Both the position numbers and the translations under genes were made by a program. From positions 2,271,001 to 2,335,000 of the forward strand of contig NZ_CP041745.1 of NCBI RefSeq assembly GCF_007556815.1: a stretch of DNA of 64,000 nt, read 5' to 3'. The notes beneath the pieces are model-generated. The model was given only the letters and a program-made list of their open reading frames with translations. It made no database searches and had not been told where the DNA came from. Each line of letters starts with the position of its first letter. Within the stretch, counting starts at the first letter, position 1. The stretch comes from Paraburkholderia megapolitana (GTDB lineage Bacteria > Pseudomonadota > Gammaproteobacteria > Burkholderiales > Burkholderiaceae). Below are positions 47,345 through 55,456 of the stretch, piece by piece.

Positions 47345-47635
47345 TCACAGTTCCTTGAGCGCCGCGAACTGCTCGGAGGCGAACACCGGATCGAAGCTGA
47401 TGATCTCGATCTTCACGAGTTTGTGTTCGACGAACGAATCCTCGGCAACAATCGCGTTAAGCGCCGACTGCTCGATGCCCTTCGCGATGATCACGCCACC
47501 CGTCTTCGATTCGCGCGGGCCGGCCGCGATGAAGGTGCCGTCGCTGATGTACTTCGTCACCCATTCCGCGTGCGACTTGCGATGCGGATCGACCTCGGTC
47601 GGTTCAACGACGTATTGGGAAACGATCAAATACAT
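47345..47635 (-). CDS. YciI-like ferredoxin-fold protein
   Basis: A 96-residue protein (MYLIVSQYVVEPTEVDPHRKSH, WVTKYISDGTFIAAGPRE, GGVIIAKGI, FVEHKLVKIEIISFDPVF) with the His/Asp pair typical of the YCII domain, start fixed by AGGAG 5 nt upstream. Members are found as dehydrochlorinases, muconolactone-isomerase-like enzymes and accessory domains in biosynthetic and catabolic gene sets. Here it sits between the acyl-chain genes and the oxygenase genes; an isomerase or lyase step is plausible but unproven. Confidence 0.85.
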   Translation of the reverse strand: MYLIVSQYVVEPTEVDPHRKSHAEWVTKYISDGTFIAAGPRESKTGGVIIAKGIEQSALNAIVAEDSFVEHKLVKIEIISFDPVFASEQFAALKEL

Positions 47636-47696
47636 AAATACTCCTGTGAAGTGATTGAAAAGACGGCGAGACGGTCATGTGCGTCTGAAGCCCTTG

Positions 47697-48587
47697 CTAC
47701 AACGGTGCAACGTTCCTCGAAACCTGCCTGTTCTGCGACACGCCCTGAAGCCGCGGGACGCCCTGTCCGCCGTACACAGACACAGGGCTTCGGTCCGGCT
47801 GACCGAACTCGCCGAAAAATGTTTTCAACAGATGGCCAAGCGCTCGCCATTGCTCGACTGTACTGGCATGACCGCCGGGCAACGTGACGCGCCGCGAAGC
47901 GTGGATGGCGCGGCTCAGCGAACTGGCTTCCTCTGCAAAGAACGGACGATCGGCGGCCGAATCCACGATCAATGTGGGTAGGCTCAGTTGCCCGACCCAG
48001 TCTCGCGAATCAAACGACAGCAGCGCCTCGATCTGGCGGCGCAGGCCGCTCGCGTGAATTGCATTCGTGGTGGCGGCACGCCGCTCGGCGATTGCAGCGC
48101 CTGCCGCGCCTAGCAGCGCCCCGCCCGCGAACAGACGGCTCGTCAGCTGCCGCTGGATGTCCGCCCAGTCGCGCGCGTCGCACGGCTCTTTCAGGCGATC
48201 CGCGATGGCCGCGAGTTCGACACTGCGCATCGCGCGAAACGTGTTGCACAGTGCCAGCGCGCGTACACGCTCAGGGTGGTGGTAGGCGAGCCATTGGGCA
48301 ATTGCGCCGCCCATCGAATGTCCCGCGATACAGACACGCGACACCGACAGTGTGTCCATCAATCTGAGCACGTCGTTTGCCATCGCCTCGATCGACAATG
48401 GCTCGCCGCAGAAGCGGGTCTGACCGAAGCCGCGATTGTCGACCGCCACGGTTCGCCAGTCGGCCGCGAGTATGGAAAGGACGGCGCGCCAGATCCGGTG
48501 ATCCGCCTGTAGGCCCGGGAGCAGGATGACCGCGTCCTCGCCGGTGCCGGTGCCTGCGATGCGATGGAAAAGTACCGGTCCTGTCAT
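47697..48587 (-). CDS. Alpha/beta hydrolase, possible chain-release thioesterase
   Basis: A 296-residue hydrolase (ILLPGLQADHRIW, AVDNRGFGQTRF, elbow GHSMGG, acid in LIVDSAADRPFF, histidine in LPGGHAS), a complete triad. The ATG lies in the stop of the KAS III gene (ATGA), so it is made together with the condensing enzyme. In that setting it may release or proofread acyl-ACP, or hydrolyse a lactone. A longer reading from 49658 overlaps the whole KAS III gene in another frame and is rejected. The tail after about residue 265 is low-similarity. Confidence 0.85.
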   Translation of the reverse strand: MTGPVLFHRIAGTGTGEDAVILLPGLQADHRIWRAVLSILAADWRTVAVDNRGFGQTRFCGEPLSIEAMANDVLRLMDTLSVSRVCIAGHSMGGAIAQWLAYHHPERVRALALCNTFRAMRSVELAAIADRLKEPCDARDWADIQRQLTSRLFAGGALLGAAGAAIAERRAATTNAIHASGLRRQIEALLSFDSRDWVGQLSLPTLIVDSAADRPFFAEEASSLSRAIHASRRVTLPGGHASTVEQWRALGHLLKTFFGEFGQPDRSPVSVYGGQGVPRLQGVSQNRQVSRNVAPL

Positions 48588-49630
48588 ACGGACACCTGCG
48601 CGGCAAGACGATCGGGCACGAGCGGCGCCACGACATTGACCGGTGCGATCAGGCGCGTCGCAGAAAGATCGAGCCGCGCCGCCGCCAGCGACAAGCCAAT
48701 TCCGAATCCGCACAACAGCGATTCCTTGCGCGCACGCCCGGCAAGACCGTGACCGCCGGCAAGCAACAGCGGAATCGACGAAGGTCCGGTATTGCCGACT
48801 TCGGACAAGCCGATCGGTGTCTGCGCTTCCGAGAGTTTCATGATCTTGCGCAGGTAGCGCAGCATGAACTGGTTGGCCTGATGGAGCGCCACGAGATCGA
48901 GTGCCGCCTTGTCGATACCGCAGTGCGCCAGCAACTGGTCGATCAGCGGCGGCACGCGCGTCAACGCGAAATTCATGACCTCGTTGCCGCTCATATGCAG
49001 ATGTCCAACCTGCGCCGAGCCGTGTGAGCCGTTGGCGTAGTCGAGCGGCGTCCGCAGGTGGCTTGCGCCACTTCCGTCGGTACGGCACGCATAGTCGATT
49101 CGCCCGTCGCCCGCCTCGATCAGCGACGCACTCGCCGCGTCGCCGAACACCATCTGCACGTGACGATCGCCGGGCTTGAGCAGCTTCGTCGTCACGTCGC
49201 CCGTGCACAGCAAGACCGACCGGCAACCGGCCTGCACGAGCATCGACGCCTGCAACAAACCATAGACATAACCCGAGCAACCGTAGTCGATGTCGAACGC
49301 AAGGCACTCTTCCGACAGACCGAGCCGCGCTTGCAGGCCAACCGCCGCGCCCGGCATGAAATCGTCGGGAGTCTGCGTGACGACCACCACCGCATCGATG
49401 GACTCTTTTCGCACGTCCGTCGCGGCGAGCAGGTGCCGTGCGGCCGCCTCGCATAGATCGCCGGTCGACAGGGCACCTGCGACGCGCACCGCGCGAATCC
49501 CGGTGCTCTCGATGATGCGGCGGATCTCGAGCGCTCCATGCTCGTCGGCAAGGCTCGCCATGTCGAGCCTCGCGGCCGGCAGCGCGGCCGTGATTGCGGA
49601 CACGCGGACACGATCGATCGACACGATCAT
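48584..49630 (-). CDS. KAS III-family beta-ketoacyl synthase (FabH-like)
   Basis: A 348-residue condensing enzyme with the full triad: Cys118 in DIDYGCSGYVYGL, His250 in ALHQANQFM and Asn280 in EVGNTGPSSIP. The ATG at 49630 overlaps the ACP stop as ATGA and is preferred over a GTG at 49648. KAS III enzymes condense an acyl-CoA or acyl-ACP with malonyl-ACP, or act as O-acyl-transferring or ring-forming variants in natural-product pathways. Flanking ACP and acyl-activating genes give it a dedicated substrate supply, separate from housekeeping fatty-acid synthesis. Confidence 0.92.
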   Translation of the reverse strand: MIVSIDRVRVSAITAALPAARLDMASLADEHGALEIRRIIESTGIRAVRVAGALSTGDLCEAAARHLLAATDVRKESIDAVVVVTQTPDDFMPGAAVGLQARLGLSEECLAFDIDYGCSGYVYGLLQASMLVQAGCRSVLLCTGDVTTKLLKPGDRHVQMVFGDAASASLIEAGDGRIDYACRTDGSGASHLRTPLDYANGSHGSAQVGHLHMSGNEVMNFALTRVPPLIDQLLAHCGIDKAALDLVALHQANQFMLRYLRKIMKLSEAQTPIGLSEVGNTGPSSIPLLLAGGHGLAGRARKESLLCGFGIGLSLAAARLDLSATRLIAPVNVVAPLVPDRLAAQVSV

Positions 49631-49869
49631 CGCGCAGCGCTCTCGCACACTGGCACAAGCAGGCCGCGAATCTCGCCCACTGTCTCGAGTTTCTCGAGCT
49701 TCTGTACGTTCAACGCGTTCACGCCGCCGCCGGCCAGCACCGCGATCAACGAAACCATCGCAAGCGAGTCCCAGTTGGCAAACTGTTGCAGCGTCGCGTC
49801 ATCCGTCAGTTCGCTGACCGGCACTTCGAGGAGCGCAGCAAGCTCCACCCGTAGTTCTTCCATGTCCAT
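49627..49869 (-). CDS. Acyl carrier protein-like protein (second ACP)
   Basis: An 80-residue four-helix carrier. The phosphopantetheine serine is Ser35 in ANWDSLAMVSLIAVL, and the acidic stretch SELTDDATLQQF precedes it. The start MDMEELRVEL lies 4 nt past the stop of the acyl-activating gene with AGAGG upstream; its stop overlaps the KAS III start. It probably receives the adenylated acyl group from the upstream enzyme and presents it to KAS III. Confidence 0.87.
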   Translation of the reverse strand: MDMEELRVELAALLEVPVSELTDDATLQQFANWDSLAMVSLIAVLAGGGVNALNVQKLEKLETVGEIRGLLVPVCESAAR

Positions 49870-49873
49870 GACA

Positions 49874-51268
49874 TCAGGCCTCTTCGTTGGCAAGTGAATC
49901 GTGGCTGAGCGGTGTGCGCATTTTCTTGAAGCGCTCGCCGTGCAGCGGCTCGGTCGTGATACGAATCTTGCGAGGAATCCGCGCTGCCGGAAGTCTGTCC
50001 AGGCAGAACGCGTACAGCCGTTGACGAAATGTTTCGAGCGGTTCGGGCTCGGTGAGACGAAAAATCGCCGCCACCATGTGACCGACGAGCGGGTGCTCGG
50101 CGCGACTCACCATGACGTCGATCACACCGTCGACATCCTTGAGCACCTGTTCGATCTCGGCCGGATACACCTTCTCGCCACCGACGTTGATGAGATCCGA
50201 CTGGCGACCGACGATCCTGAAGTGATCGCCTTTCTGCACGACGGCATCGCCGGTCTTGAAGTAGCCGTCGGCGGTGAACGGATTCTCGGCATTCAGATAG
50301 CCGAGCATCGTCGTTTCGCTGCGGATTTCGAGCAGACCATCCACGACGCGCACGTCGCACCCCTCGCCGCCGATCTTCAGCCAGTTCGACGTCGACGATT
50401 CTGAACGGGTCGGTACGACACCGGTCTCCGTCAACCCATACGCCTGCGAGAAGCGCGTTGCGGGCAGCGCAGCGGTAAGCCGTTCCAGCACGCGCTCGGG
50501 CATCGGTTCGGTACCGTAGTTCACGACCTGCAGCGAACCCAGGTCGAAACGCTCGAGCGCTCCGCTAAAGATCAGCAGATTGAGAAACGTCGGCGATGTC
50601 GTCAGTGCCTGCACGCGTTGCGTTTCGATTGCCTGCGCAACCACTTCCGGACGACGGGACGCGGGCACGACCAACGTACCCTGATTGAACAGGACATAAA
50701 GCAGCGTGTTCAGACCGCCGATGTGGTCGAACAGCAGGAACGAAATCGAGCGCAGACACCGCTTGGGGGCGATGTGCCGGTCGAGAAACGGCGTTGCCCG
50801 ATGGACACTCGCTTTCGGACTTCCGGTCGAGCCCGAGGAAAAAATGATGAAACCCGGTTCCTGCGTGCTACCCAACCCCGTCAGCAATGCATGCGTGGTC
50901 GCGACGCCGGTGCGCGTGAGTTCGACGTCTTTTCCTGCGTCCACGCGGATCTCCCAACCCGCTTCGGCGAGACGGATCAGCTCACGCTCCTGGTTCGCCT
51001 GACGCCCGCTCAACAGCGCGACTACGTTACGCAACCGCCAGAGCGCGAGCAGATACGCAACCGACTGCAGGGAATAGTCGGCCACGAGCGCGACCGTCCC
51101 CGCTGTGCAGCTCTCTGCGGCCAGCAACTGCTCGACTCGCCTCACCTCGGCGCGCAACTGCGCATAGGTAAACCGGTCACCACCGATGACAAGCGCAACC
51201 GCATCGCCGGCGTCGGCAAACCGCGCGTCGAGAATGTCGAGGGCGTCGAGGGCGTCGGGCGCGCTCAT
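49874..51268 (-). CDS. AMP-forming acyl-activating enzyme (ANL superfamily)
   Basis: A 464-residue adenylating enzyme, short for the family. Motifs are IIFSSGSTGSPKASVHR (A3), NYGTEPMP and YGLTETGVVPT (A5), YFKTGDAV (A7) and GRQSDLINVGGEKVYPAEIE (A8). The A10 region reads PRKIRITTEPLHGERFKK, so the canonical Gly-Lys is displaced and the adenylation lysine may be one of the following pair. It would activate a carboxylic acid and load an ACP on either side. The ATG overlaps the SDR stop by 4 nt. The acid cannot be predicted. Confidence 0.9.
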   Translation of the reverse strand: MSAPDALDALDILDARFADAGDAVALVIGGDRFTYAQLRAEVRRVEQLLAAESCTAGTVALVADYSLQSVAYLLALWRLRNVVALLSGRQANQERELIRLAEAGWEIRVDAGKDVELTRTGVATTHALLTGLGSTQEPGFIIFSSGSTGSPKASVHRATPFLDRHIAPKRCLRSISFLLFDHIGGLNTLLYVLFNQGTLVVPASRRPEVVAQAIETQRVQALTTSPTFLNLLIFSGALERFDLGSLQVVNYGTEPMPERVLERLTAALPATRFSQAYGLTETGVVPTRSESSTSNWLKIGGEGCDVRVVDGLLEIRSETTMLGYLNAENPFTADGYFKTGDAVVQKGDHFRIVGRQSDLINVGGEKVYPAEIEQVLKDVDGVIDVMVSRAEHPLVGHMVAAIFRLTEPEPLETFRQRLYAFCLDRLPAARIPRKIRITTEPLHGERFKKMRTPLSHDSLANEEA

Positions 51269-51966
51269 ACCCCACCCAGGAAGATGTTCTGCCCGGTCAC
51301 GAAGTCGCTAGCGGGACGCAGGAAGAAATCGATCGCGTTGGAAACATCGGCGAACGTGCCGAAGCGCGGAATCGCCTGGCGTGCCAGCAGACGATCCATC
51401 TTGCTCTTTGGCACCGAACGGATCAGGTCGGTTTCGATCGGCGTCGGTCCCACGGCATTCACCGTGATGCCAAACGGTGCAAGTTCTCGCGCGATCACTT
51501 CGGTCAGCGAGCCGATCGCCGCTTTCGACGCGGCGTAGATGGCCTCGCCCTCGAGCTTGAGCGGCGTCGCGACGGTCGTGAAGTTGACGATGCGTCCCTT
51601 GCGCTCTTTCGTCATCAACTTGGCCGCTTCGCGGCAAAAGAGGAACGTGCCGACGACGTTGGTGTTGAGGATCTGGTTGACGGTCGCGAGCGGCGTGAGC
51701 ATGACGTGGTTCATGCTCGCGATACCGGCGTTGTTGATCAGATTGTCGAGCCGGCCGTGCTTCTCGCGAATCGACGACATGATCTTGCGCACGGCCGATT
51801 CGTCGGCCACGTCCGCGCACATGTGATCGTAGCCCGGCAATGTCCAGTCCGCGTTCTCGCGGCTGCATCCGATCACCCGGTGCCCAAGCGACACATAGTG
51901 TTCGACGAGATACTTGCCGATGCCCTTGCGCGTGCCGGTGATCAGTGTGATGGGAGTGTCAGACAC
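51265..51966 (-). CDS. FabG-like SDR (ketoacyl reductase)
   Basis: A 233-residue SDR: ITGTRKGIGKYLVEHY at the N-terminus, NLINNAGIAS, catalytic Ser/Thr region NFTTVATPLK, YAASK and GITVNAVGPTPIET. The GTG at 51966 lies within the last codons of the upstream ACP gene (8-nt overlap) and gives the family N-terminus; the longer reading adds an Arg-rich stretch from the ACP gene in another frame. It likely reduces a beta-ketoacyl-ACP or a butenolide intermediate with NADPH. Confidence 0.9.
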   Translation of the reverse strand: MSDTPITLITGTRKGIGKYLVEHYVSLGHRVIGCSRENADWTLPGYDHMCADVADESAVRKIMSSIREKHGRLDNLINNAGIASMNHVMLTPLATVNQILNTNVVGTFLFCREAAKLMTKERKGRIVNFTTVATPLKLEGEAIYAASKAAIGSLTEVIARELAPFGITVNAVGPTPIETDLIRSVPKSKMDRLLARQAIPRFGTFADVSNAIDFFLRPASDFVTGQNIFLGGV

Positions 51967-52261
51967 GTGCGTCCTCCAGCAGCAGCGACTCGATGAATTC
52001 TCCGAGGGAGGAGATCGTCGCAAACGGGCTTCGATGTGCCGACATCGCCTTCTCGCTGACGAGCGTAATCGCCGTACCCGTCTCGCTTTCGACCATCTCT
52101 TCAATCTGGACGATCAGCGAAACGAGCCCCATGGAGTCAAACGGAGCGCCCTCGCCGAAGATCGGTGTCGCGTCGCCTGCGGAGCGATCGACCGCGGCTG
52201 GCAACAGGGTTTCCTGCGAGTCGATTGCTCGATTGATGATGTCCCGGATCTCTTGCCTCAT
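51959..52261 (-). CDS. Acyl carrier protein-like protein (first ACP)
   Basis: A 100-residue carrier protein, a little longer than usual. The attachment serine is Ser43 in APFDSMGLVSLIVQIEE; the N-terminal helix is EIRDIINRAID and the C-terminal ISSLGEFIESLL. AAGGA lies 9 nt before the ATG. The FDSMGL motif resembles carrier proteins working with stand-alone acyl-activating enzymes. It opens the tightly overlapped ACP-SDR-ligase-ACP-KAS III-hydrolase block, 106 nt after the AfsA-like gene. Confidence 0.85.
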   Translation of the reverse strand: MRQEIRDIINRAIDSQETLLPAAVDRSAGDATPIFGEGAPFDSMGLVSLIVQIEEMVESETGTAITLVSEKAMSAHRSPFATISSLGEFIESLLLEDARV

Positions 52262-52367
52262 GATATTTATCCTTGAAAGTTTCGTAGGCGGATGCGTTGG
52301 GTAATGAAGAACTCGGATACTTCGATTAACTCGATTGACTCGAACTACCTGATCGATACGAAAAAGA

Positions 52368-53489
52368 TCAACTGTTCGACGCGACGTCGGGCGTCCCCGC
52401 AGCGACGATGAACCCGCGTTTGATCACCTTGCCGATGTCGATTACGTTGCCCGGCGTCAGATTCACAAAGCGCCACAGCGTCTGGTCGCCGAGTTCGCGC
52501 TCGAACGCGACGTCTTGCGAAAACGTGACGCCTTCCCTGTCCGATACGACGATGGACCGCACATTCCCGTGCTCGATATTCAGACGGCCTGTCACGCAGG
52601 CGTCTCTGGAAACGGCGATCAGTGCAACATCGCTGCGCGCTCCATCGCTCTCCGTGAGCGTGGATTGCACGAGACGTGGGTCAAGCGGCGTGTACCAGTC
52701 GTCCGATGTGAGAAAGATGTTGCGGATCTTCTCGAAGCTGCTCATCTCGATGACGCTGGCCTTCGTATCGATGACGGCAAGCAGGTTTCTGCGCTGATAG
52801 AACGAAACCCGGTAGTGAATATTCCTCGGACACGGCGCGTTGCCCGGCGTCAGATCGTCGACCACCAGCTCGATCGGATACATCAATTCCGCGTACGCGT
52901 AGAACGCCGAATTGAGCTCGTTGAGGCTGACCGTTACCTTGCCGCGCTGATGACGGGTGTGCTTGTACAGGTGGTGGTAGACCGCCTGGCGCTGCGCTTC
53001 GATCAGCATGACGCCTGGTACGTGTTCGTGTTCCTTGCGGTAGAAATAGTAGTGATCGGCGCGATTGATCATTTCGTACGAACTGGACCAGCGTCGCTCT
53101 TCGCCGTACGCGCGGGCAATCCATGCGAACGCGTCGTCCTGCGACTGTGACTGCGACTGCGAGTCGTGCGACCCATCGCGGCGCTGCGCAAACCACGGCT
53201 CGAGTACCTGATACGGCACGGCGCGTAGTGTGTTCCAGGCCGGATCGAACGGCACGCTGCTCGACAGCGACGCATCGGCGACAAAGTGACCGCGCTCGTC
53301 GAGCGGTACGTCCAGCCGACGGCGCGCTTCGTCGTGAGTTGCGTAGACGCTGGCGAGCACGTCGTCGTCTGTACGTGGCGCAGCAGCAGCATCCAGATAG
53401 AGTGGCGCAGCCGGCCGGTAGCGGTGAATCAGGACGTCGTCTGCCGATCCCTTGTGCAGTAATTGCGGAAGTATGTCTTGGAGAATCAT
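52368..53489 (-). CDS. AfsA-like hotdog-domain protein
   Basis: A 373-residue protein. Residues about 135-215 match the AfsA repeat: MINRADHYYFYRKEHEHVPG then VMLIEAQRQAVYHHLYKH, the DH...HVPG-x-(M/L)LLEA-x-RQA pattern. A second complete repeat, present in Streptomyces AfsA, is not obvious. Residues 110-118 are a Ser-Gln repeat. The last 100 residues (VALIAVSRDACVTGRLNIEHGNV, LTPGNVIDIGKVIKRGFIVAAG) form a domain I cannot name. AfsA joins a beta-ketoacyl chain to dihydroxyacetone phosphate to start gamma-butyrolactone synthesis; AfsA-like domains also offload butenolide polyketides in Burkholderia. The ATG overlaps the transporter stop. Confidence 0.68.
   Translation of the reverse strand: MILQDILPQLLHKGSADDVLIHRYRPAAPLYLDAAAAPRTDDDVLASVYATHDEARRRLDVPLDERGHFVADASLSSSVPFDPAWNTLRAVPYQVLEPWFAQRRDGSHDSQSQSQSQDDAFAWIARAYGEERRWSSSYEMINRADHYYFYRKEHEHVPGVMLIEAQRQAVYHHLYKHTRHQRGKVTVSLNELNSAFYAYAELMYPIELVVDDLTPGNAPCPRNIHYRVSFYQRRNLLAVIDTKASVIEMSSFEKIRNIFLTSDDWYTPLDPRLVQSTLTESDGARSDVALIAVSRDACVTGRLNIEHGNVRSIVVSDREGVTFSQDVAFERELGDQTLWRFVNLTPGNVIDIGKVIKRGFIVAAGTPDVASNS
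53140..53163. repeat. Hexanucleotide microsatellite in the AfsA-like gene
   Basis: Four tandem TGYGAS units (TGCGAC, TGTGAC, TGCGAC, TGCGAG) encode the Ser-Gln run of the AfsA-like protein. Length change would stay in frame. Confidence 0.7.
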
Positions 53490-55066
53490 GATTCCTGCCC
53501 GCTCAGTTCTTTTGTCAGCGTCACGCCGAGCGACGACTCTGCGTTGCTCTCGTCGTGATTGAGACTGACGCGCCCGAGCAACCCGAACACGAGCAGCGTG
53601 GCGGCACTCGTCAACGTCATCAACGCAATCAGAAGATGGCGAAACGCCAGGTCATACGCGTCCAGCCACTGGGCGTGCGTCACCGAAGGCAACTGACTGA
53701 GCGCCTTGGGAACCGCACCGGCCGAGAGTTGCGCCGAGGCCACCGCGACCGCCTGCGGATCGAGTCCAGGTATCGCGCCCAGATTTCGTGCGATGAAGAA
53801 TGCGAGCAGCGAGCCGACAATCGCAATTGCAGTCGTGTCGAACGAGACACGTAATGCGCCGAAGATGCCGATTGCCATGCCCGCTTTTTCCTTCGGCACC
53901 ACGGAAACCGCGAGGTTGTCCATTAACCCCCAGGGGATTGCTACACCGAAGCCGATCACGGCAAGATTGATGCGCATCGCCATGCCGTGATCGCCGATCG
54001 GTACATGCATCAGAAAGAACATGCCGATCACCGAAATCAGCATACCGACGCCAGCCAGAACGCCGACGGGCACATAGCGGGTCATGCTTGCGGCGACGAA
54101 CGGAATAAACAGCAGCGAGCCGGAGAAATAAATCATCAACACGCCCGACTGGAGTGCGCTCAGATTCTCAATGCCGATGAAGCGCAGCGGCAGCACGACC
54201 AGTAGCACCGCATAGCAATATGCGGCGGCAAGCGGCAACAACTGCACCCCGACGAACTGCGGATAGGCGAACAGCGAGAGATCGAGCATCGGGTTGGCGA
54301 CGCGCTTCTCGACAACGACGAACACCACCAACGCCACAGCAGACAGCGCGAACAGGCCGATGGTCAACGGGGCTGTCCAGCCTGCCGTCGGTGCTTCGAT
54401 CATCGCAAACGTGAAGCACGACAACATCAGCGTGAAGATCGATGCTCCCCACCAGTCGAGGCCGCGCGCGTTCGGATCCTTGCTGTCGGTCATCGACGTC
54501 ACGCACAGCACAAGGGCAACGAGGCTGATGATGGTGCTGCCGAAGAACACCGCTCGCCAGCTGAGAAGAGTGATCAGGATGCCGGCAATGGTCGGACCGA
54601 ACGCCAGTCCTGCGCCGAACGTGATGCCGATCACACTAAAAATCCTCGTGCGGGCGTGACCTTCGAATTCCTGTGCCAGGATCGAAATGCCGCCTGAGTA
54701 GGCACATGCCGCCGCCAACCCTTGCGGCACCCGCAGCAGGTCGAGCGTGAACACGCTTGACGCGAACGGCATCAGGAACGACATGACGGTCGACACCACC
54801 ATGCCGATGGCGAATATCTTCTTGCGGCCATACTGGTCGGCCATCGCGCCGGCCGCCATCAACGTACTGCCGCAACTCAGGAAAAACGCATTGGTGATCC
54901 ACGACAGCGCTGCCGCTCCACCTACCAGATCCTTCGCGATATACGGCTGGGCGGTTGGGCCGGCAGTGAAATTCAGCGGCACACTGAAACACGCCAGAAT
55001 GACGGCAATAAGAACCAGAACCTGCCGGGACGGTGACGTCGCCATAGGAGAAGTAGTCGAATTCAT
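53486..55066 (-). CDS. MFS exporter, DHA2 (14-helix) family
   Basis: A 526-residue drug:proton antiporter-like protein. LVLIAVILACFSVPLNFTAGPTA opens helix 1, the MFS loop reads GAMADQYGRKKIFAIG, and LDLLRVPQGLAAACAYSGG and NPMLDLSLFAYPQFVGVQLL follow; about 14 helices are visible. It is the first gene of the long operon and its stop overlaps the AfsA-like ATG. By position it should export the operon product or protect the host from it. The ATG at 55066 is used; 55045 is also possible and no clear ribosome site helps. Confidence 0.9.
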   Translation of the reverse strand: MNSTTSPMATSPSRQVLVLIAVILACFSVPLNFTAGPTAQPYIAKDLVGGAAALSWITNAFFLSCGSTLMAAGAMADQYGRKKIFAIGMVVSTVMSFLMPFASSVFTLDLLRVPQGLAAACAYSGGISILAQEFEGHARTRIFSVIGITFGAGLAFGPTIAGILITLLSWRAVFFGSTIISLVALVLCVTSMTDSKDPNARGLDWWGASIFTLMLSCFTFAMIEAPTAGWTAPLTIGLFALSAVALVVFVVVEKRVANPMLDLSLFAYPQFVGVQLLPLAAAYCYAVLLVVLPLRFIGIENLSALQSGVLMIYFSGSLLFIPFVAASMTRYVPVGVLAGVGMLISVIGMFFLMHVPIGDHGMAMRINLAVIGFGVAIPWGLMDNLAVSVVPKEKAGMAIGIFGALRVSFDTTAIAIVGSLLAFFIARNLGAIPGLDPQAVAVASAQLSAGAVPKALSQLPSVTHAQWLDAYDLAFRHLLIALMTLTSAATLLVFGLLGRVSLNHDESNAESSLGVTLTKELSGQES

Positions 55067-55456
55067 AACTCGATTCAGATTGGTGGGTTTTACTGCAACG
55101 TCAAGCGATGCAAACTTAATGGTCCGTACGCAAACGGACATATACAAACAGATTGCGGGGTGCCAGGAAATTCTGCTTTATTCATTCGGCATATAAAGTA
55201 TGTATCTCGCATACGCCCGCCAGACAAGCTTCTGGCGGATACACCAAATCAATAAAACTTTGTGACGGCTTGAAGAAAAACTCTAGGCACCTCAGAAAAG
55301 ATCACTTAAAAATCAATCTTTCTCAAAACGGTTTGGCACAATAAATCTGATTGTTCTTCTGGTTGGTGCGACGCACAACCAATATTAACAAAAATTATTT
55401 TTGGTAAAGATGAAAAATTTGCTAACGTGATGGTGATTTAAACTCACCAACCAGTT
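55067..55456. promoter_or_regulatory. Divergent control region of the long operon and lysR
   Basis: A 390-bp AT-rich spacer without a gene. It contains several dyads: GTCCGT-N6-ACGGAC (55122-55139, 56 bp from the exporter ATG), GTATG-N7-CATAC (55198-55214), a strong hairpin CCGCCAGA-N6-TCTGGCGG (55217-55238), and the T-N11-A dyad next to lysR. The density of symmetric sites suggests control by the LysR protein and at least one other factor. Confidence 0.6.
55432..55448 (+). promoter_or_regulatory. LysR-type T-N11-A box
   Basis: GGTGA-N7-TCACC contains T-N11-A inside a dyad, the classic LysR recognition pattern, 8 nt before the lysR ATG. Autorepression is likely. Confidence 0.6.

Noticed and set aside
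47697..49658. A single 653-codon protein joining hydrolase and upstream sequence
   Set aside because: Its first half is the KAS III gene in the wrong frame; the ATGA-coupled ATG at 48587 gives a normal hydrolase start.
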